NCBI GenBank assembly: GCA_020848545.1
Contig: JADLHZ010000012.1
Coordinates: 1-64,000, forward strand
DNA: 64,000 nucleotides
Reading direction: 5' to 3'
Origin: Deltaproteobacteria bacterium
Lineage (GTDB): Bacteria > Myxococcota > JADLHZ01
The notes beneath the pieces are model-generated. The model worked only from the letters and a program-made list of their open reading frames with translations. It was not told the DNA's origin and did no database searches. The position numbers and the translations under genes were made by a program. Below are positions 60,879 to 64,000 of this stretch, piece after piece (positions within the stretch are counted from its first letter, which is position 1; the number at the start of each line of letters is the position of its first letter).

Positions 60879-62908
60879 GAATGCTGCTCCGAGCGCTGTG
60901 CATCGTCGCCTGCTCCGGCGCGTGCTTTCCGCTCTATCCGTACAAGGCGCGCTCGGTCGACGGCGGCACGGGCAGCACCGGCACGACCGGCGGCACCGGC
61001 ACGATCATCGACGACACGCCTGCGCTCGCGATCTCGCTGGAGCAAACGACAATCGATCTGCTCTCGGGCGATCGCGTGGGGCTCAGCGTCACCGTCACCA
61101 GGCCGCAGAGTCTCGCCGGCGCCGTCACGCTGAGCGTGGCCAATCTGCCGGCCGGCGTGAGCGTGGAGATCCCGGATCTGCCGGCGGGCACCTCGCTCGC
61201 ACGCCTCGTCTTCGTGACGGCCGCTGTCGCCGCAACGCCCGCGACATCCGTGACGATCGCCGCAGCGATGACCGGCGCTTCGAACGCGAGCGCGCCGGTG
61301 ACGATGACCATCGGCAACGGCAAGCGCGTGACGGTGTCGCCGGCGAGCGTTCGCTTGGTCCGCGGCACGCCGCTCTCGTTCACCGCCACACTCGCGCGCG
61401 ACTCCGGTTTCTCCGGCGTCGCCACCGTCGAGGTGATCGGCGCCACGGCGGACTTTACCGGCGCCACCTCGGCCACGCTCGCCGCGGGATCGACGATTCA
61501 GCCGTTCAACTTCGCGACCGGCGGCGCGCAGGTGCCGGCACAAGTCGATCTGCGCGTCCGCGTCACGCACGCCGGCCTCGCGCTTCCGGACGAAACCGTC
61601 AGCGTCGATCTGCGGCCGCTCCCGGGCTCGCCGGACACGAGCTTCGGAACGAACGGCGCGCGCCAAGACACGATCGGCAACGTCATGGCGGCGCCCGTGC
61701 AAGCGATCGTCACCGCGGGCGACGCCGTCCTCGTGCTGGCGACGACCTACGCCACGCCGCCGGGCGACGTCACCGAGCGCGAGGTGGCCGTGCTCATGCG
61801 CTACAACGTCACCGGCGCGCCGCAGATCATCGCGCAGCTCGCGATCTCGACGCCCAGCGAGCGGCCGCTCTTCGCCAAAGCCATGCGCCTCGACGGCAGC
61901 GGCCGCATCCTCGTGCTCGGCGAAACCGACGTCGTCGGTGGCTTTCGTTCCCTCTACGTGGCGCGCTTGCTCGCCAACGGCGCGCTCGACGACAGCTTCG
62001 GTACGAACGGCGCCGTCCTCCTCAGCACCTTGCCGGGCCCGCTCGGACCGCCGCTCGGGCCGTGCTCCGCGGGATCGATCTTCGTGCGCGGCGGGCAAGT
62101 CATCGTGCTCGCAAAAGCCACGGACAACGCCGCGTCGTGCAGCTCGCCAGGATCGATCCGCACCGTGCTCTTCGCGTTCGACGATACCGGCACGATGGTC
62201 CCGGGCTACGACTCCGCCGGCGCGCACGACGTCTACGCCGTGCATACGGAGGGCGGCTCGTACGATCAGACGCTCGCCGGCGGCGCCGAGAACGCGAGCG
62301 GCGAGATCGTGGCGCTCGGCGGCAGCATCCGCTCCGGCTCGAACACGATGGCGCTCGCCTCGCGCTTCGACACGTTGGCGCCCCCCGCGATCGCGGTGAA
62401 CAGCTTCGCCGCCGTCTCCTTCGCCACCAGCGGCTCCAACGGCGCCGACGTTCTGCGCGGCGCCACGGCGGCTGCGGCCGGCTCTTGGTACGCCGTCGGC
62501 TCGGCGACGCGCACGACGTGGGCGGTCGAGCACGCGTTGGTCGCGCGCATCAAGAGCGACGGCGTGCTCGACGGCACCTTCGCGTCGAGCGGCGTCCTTC
62601 ACTTCGTACCCGGCATCGCCGCGAGCGAAGGCCGCCTGGCCGCGGTCATCACGGACGCAATGAACCGCGCGATCGCCTGCGGCACGCTCGTCGACTCGCT
62701 CGCGGCGAAGCGCATGGTGGCGACGCGGCTCACTCCCTCCGGCACCGTCGACGACGCCTTTGGCAGCCAGGGCTACTTCGTGGTCACACCCGCGGCAGGC
62801 GATCTCGAAGGCGGCGCGATGGCGATCGACAGCAAGCTGCGCGTGTGGATCTTCGGTGGGCAACCGGCCACGGGAAACGTCTACGCGGCGAGGTTGTTCA
62901 GCGAATAA
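60875..62908 (+). CDS. lipoprotein with Ig-like and delta-60-type repeats
   Basis: The 677-residue protein has a lipoprotein signal with Cys13 or Cys17 (IVACSGAC) and a Gly/Thr linker. Residues about 50-240 form two Ig-like domains (LSVTVTRPQSLAGAVTLSVA). The remainder contains delta-60-type units with the phrase LDDSFGTNGAVLL or PDTSFGTNGARQD, spaced about 60-120 residues apart, building a beta-propeller-like head. It is likely surface exposed. It is translationally coupled to the membrane protein before it. Confidence 0.82.
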   Translation: MRMLLRALCIVACSGACFPLYPYKARSVDGGTGSTGTTGGTGTIIDDTPALAISLEQTTIDLLSGDRVGLSVTVTRPQSLAGAVTLSVANLPAGVSVEIPDLPAGTSLARLVFVTAAVAATPATSVTIAAAMTGASNASAPVTMTIGNGKRVTVSPASVRLVRGTPLSFTATLARDSGFSGVATVEVIGATADFTGATSATLAAGSTIQPFNFATGGAQVPAQVDLRVRVTHAGLALPDETVSVDLRPLPGSPDTSFGTNGARQDTIGNVMAAPVQAIVTAGDAVLVLATTYATPPGDVTEREVAVLMRYNVTGAPQIIAQLAISTPSERPLFAKAMRLDGSGRILVLGETDVVGGFRSLYVARLLANGALDDSFGTNGAVLLSTLPGPLGPPLGPCSAGSIFVRGGQVIVLAKATDNAASCSSPGSIRTVLFAFDDTGTMVPGYDSAGAHDVYAVHTEGGSYDQTLAGGAENASGEIVALGGSIRSGSNTMALASRFDTLAPPAIAVNSFAAVSFATSGSNGADVLRGATAAAAGSWYAVGSATRTTWAVEHALVARIKSDGVLDGTFASSGVLHFVPGIAASEGRLAAVITDAMNRAIACGTLVDSLAAKRMVATRLTPSGTVDDAFGSQGYFVVTPAAGDLEGGAMAIDSKLRVWIFGGQPATGNVYAARLFSE

Positions 62909-62934
62909 CGGCGCCTCGGTCGCCCAGAATGTCG

Positions 62935-64000
62935 CTAGCGCGTAAAGTCGAACACCGCGAGCGTCTCGCCCTCTTCCGCCGACACGTCGACCACGCGCTC
63001 GATGCGCCCGTAGCGCGGGTTGTCGACGATCACCGCGTGCGGCCCCGCTGACAACACGACGACACGCAGCTCCGGCGTCACGCCGCGCTCGACGCCGTCG
63101 ATCGTCACCTTGCCCCACGGCTTCACCGCCACGCGCAGCGCGCCCGTCACTGGCGGCGGCAACGGCACCGGCGCCACCGGCGGCGTCTCGGCGATCGTCG
63201 TCACGGGGCGCGGCCGCAGCAACCGCACGCCAGCCCAGGTCAAGACGAAGCTGAGCACGAGCGCGGCGACGAGATAGTACGGCCAGCGCGCCGGCCCTTT
63301 CTCGCGCCGCAGTTTCTTGATCGCCGTCTGCAGCTTCTCGCCGCCGCGCAAGGTCGTCTCTTCGCTGCGCTCGCCTGGCGTCGTCGCGACGGTCGTCTTG
63401 TCTGCGCTGACCGCGGTGACGGCAGTCTTGTCGTGGACCTCGGTCTGCTTCGTGATCTCGGTCCGGTCCTTCGGCGGCGCGTGGCGGGCGTTCCAGTGCG
63501 TGACTTCTTCGAGCGGCGGCTCGCCCGAGCCCATCAGCATGCGCTTCATCCGCGTGAAGTCGCCGCCTTCGCCTTCGACCGGCTTCAGGTCACGCGGCTT
63601 CGACCCGCGCGCCTTCGCAATCGCTTTACACACATCCTCGAAGGGCTTCCCCGCACGCGCGCCGAGGCGAAACAAGGTGTTCTTCGCTTCACCGACGAGC
63701 GCCGCGCGCTTGCCGATGTCCTTGTCGAGCAGGCTCGCGATCAACGCCTCGTACTCGGGCGAGCAGTCGATGAGCTGCGTCAGCGGAAACGGCGGCGACT
63801 TCATGATCGCCACCATCGAGTCGCGCAAGGTCTCGCCGGGAAACGGCAGCACCTCGGTCGACAAGAAGTAGAGCGTGGAGCCGAGCGAGAAGATGTCGCT
63901 CGCCGGCGTCAGGCGCAGGCCGCGCAGTTGTTCGGGGCTCGCGAACGCCGGCGTGCCGACGCACTTCGTGGGCTTGTCGATGAAGGTGTCGCCCGGCGCC
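62935..64000 (-). CDS. Ser/Thr protein kinase with PEGA-like domain (5' end outside window)
   Basis: The visible 354 residues are the C-terminal part. They include the end of a kinase domain (KCVGTPAFASPEQLRGL, then ASDIFSLGSTLYFL and LLDKDIGKRAAL), a charged linker, one transmembrane helix (YYLVAALVLSFVLTWAGV) and a periplasmic PEGA-like domain (GALRVAVKPWGKVTIDGVER). The catalytic loop and ATP site lie beyond position 64000. This membrane-kinase layout is common in myxobacteria. Confidence 0.9.
   Translation of the reverse strand, partial: APGDTFIDKPTKCVGTPAFASPEQLRGLRLTPASDIFSLGSTLYFLSTEVLPFPGETLRDSMVAIMKSPPFPLTQLIDCSPEYEALIASLLDKDIGKRAALVGEAKNTLFRLGARAGKPFEDVCKAIAKARGSKPRDLKPVEGEGGDFTRMKRMLMGSGEPPLEEVTHWNARHAPPKDRTEITKQTEVHDKTAVTAVSADKTTVATTPGERSEETTLRGGEKLQTAIKKLRREKGPARWPYYLVAALVLSFVLTWAGVRLLRPRPVTTIAETPPVAPVPLPPPVTGALRVAVKPWGKVTIDGVERGVTPELRVVVLSAGPHAVIVDNPRYGRIERVVDVSAEEGETLAVFDFTR

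Noticed and set aside
1-64000. CRISPR arrays, tRNA or rRNA genes, prophage or transposase genes
   Set aside because: No regularly spaced repeats, cloverleaf-like sequences, rRNA blocks or transposase/integrase coding sequences were found on reading through the window.

Overview
The window is GC-rich, gene-dense bacterial DNA. It carries many lipoproteins with collagen-like, Ig-like, Kazal-type, NHL, kelch and delta-60-like repeats. It also has PknK-type and PEGA-type Ser/Thr kinases, a receiver-DUF4388 regulator and what looks like a TIGR02265 (Myxococcales-restricted) protein. Together these suggest a myxobacterium-like member of Myxococcota/Deltaproteobacteria. This placement is by gene content only. 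No rRNA or tRNA gene was seen.

Layout. 0-5 kb: a decayed nagZ remnant, two surface-type proteins and a frameshifted hypothetical gene, all on the minus strand. 5-8.3 kb: a tightly overlapping minus-strand operon coding for a beta-barrel-like protein, a small Pro/Ala-rich protein, an ECF sigma factor, its zinc-finger anti-sigma factor and a DUF3106 protein. A CRP-like operator separates it from a divergent lipoprotein gene. 9.9-14.7 kb: signalling genes (receiver-DUF4388, a HAMP-GGDEF protein with a ruined GGDEF motif, a kinase-ATPase). 14.7-28.4 kb: housekeeping and mixed genes (gpmA, a GAF-GGDEF cyclase, threonine dehydratase, a flavin oxidoreductase behind two TetR-like operators, a TIGR03960-type radical SAM protein) between lipoproteins.

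28.6-44.5 kb is a long co-directional cluster. It encodes a Tat-exported molybdopterin alpha subunit of the NarG/NxrA type, an iron-sulfur beta subunit, an EbdC-like haem gamma subunit and a TorD/NarJ-like chaperone. These are followed by what appears to be a complete molybdenum-cofactor kit (moaA, moeA, moaD, moaE, mobA, a moaC-mogA fusion, a rhodanese-MoeB protein and a MOT1-like transporter) with a monohaem cytochrome c inside it and a diiron ferritin-like protein at the end. The cluster looks self-sufficient for building a periplasmic molybdoenzyme.

44.6-51.1 kb: a 1547-residue Ig/kelch lipoprotein, small unknown genes, a frameshifted TIGR02265-like gene and a collagen-like lipoprotein. 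A 34-bp exact direct repeat links the diiron gene to the DNA just after the giant lipoprotein. 51.5-54.1 kb: gyrA. 54.2-59.4 kb: the most unusual locus, two large unrecognised proteins that share a coiled-coil module and a C-terminal helical tail, followed by a small TPR protein. The arrangement resembles type III secretion translocator/filament genes with a class II chaperone, but no secretion apparatus gene is in the window. 59.5-64 kb: a coiled-coil protein, a membrane protein, a delta-60-like repeat lipoprotein and the 3' part of a PEGA-type kinase cut by the window edge. Two inverted copies of a palindromic mobile repeat bounded by GGTCCCWGGGACC lie at about 16.4 and 59.4 kb, each directly after a stop codon.
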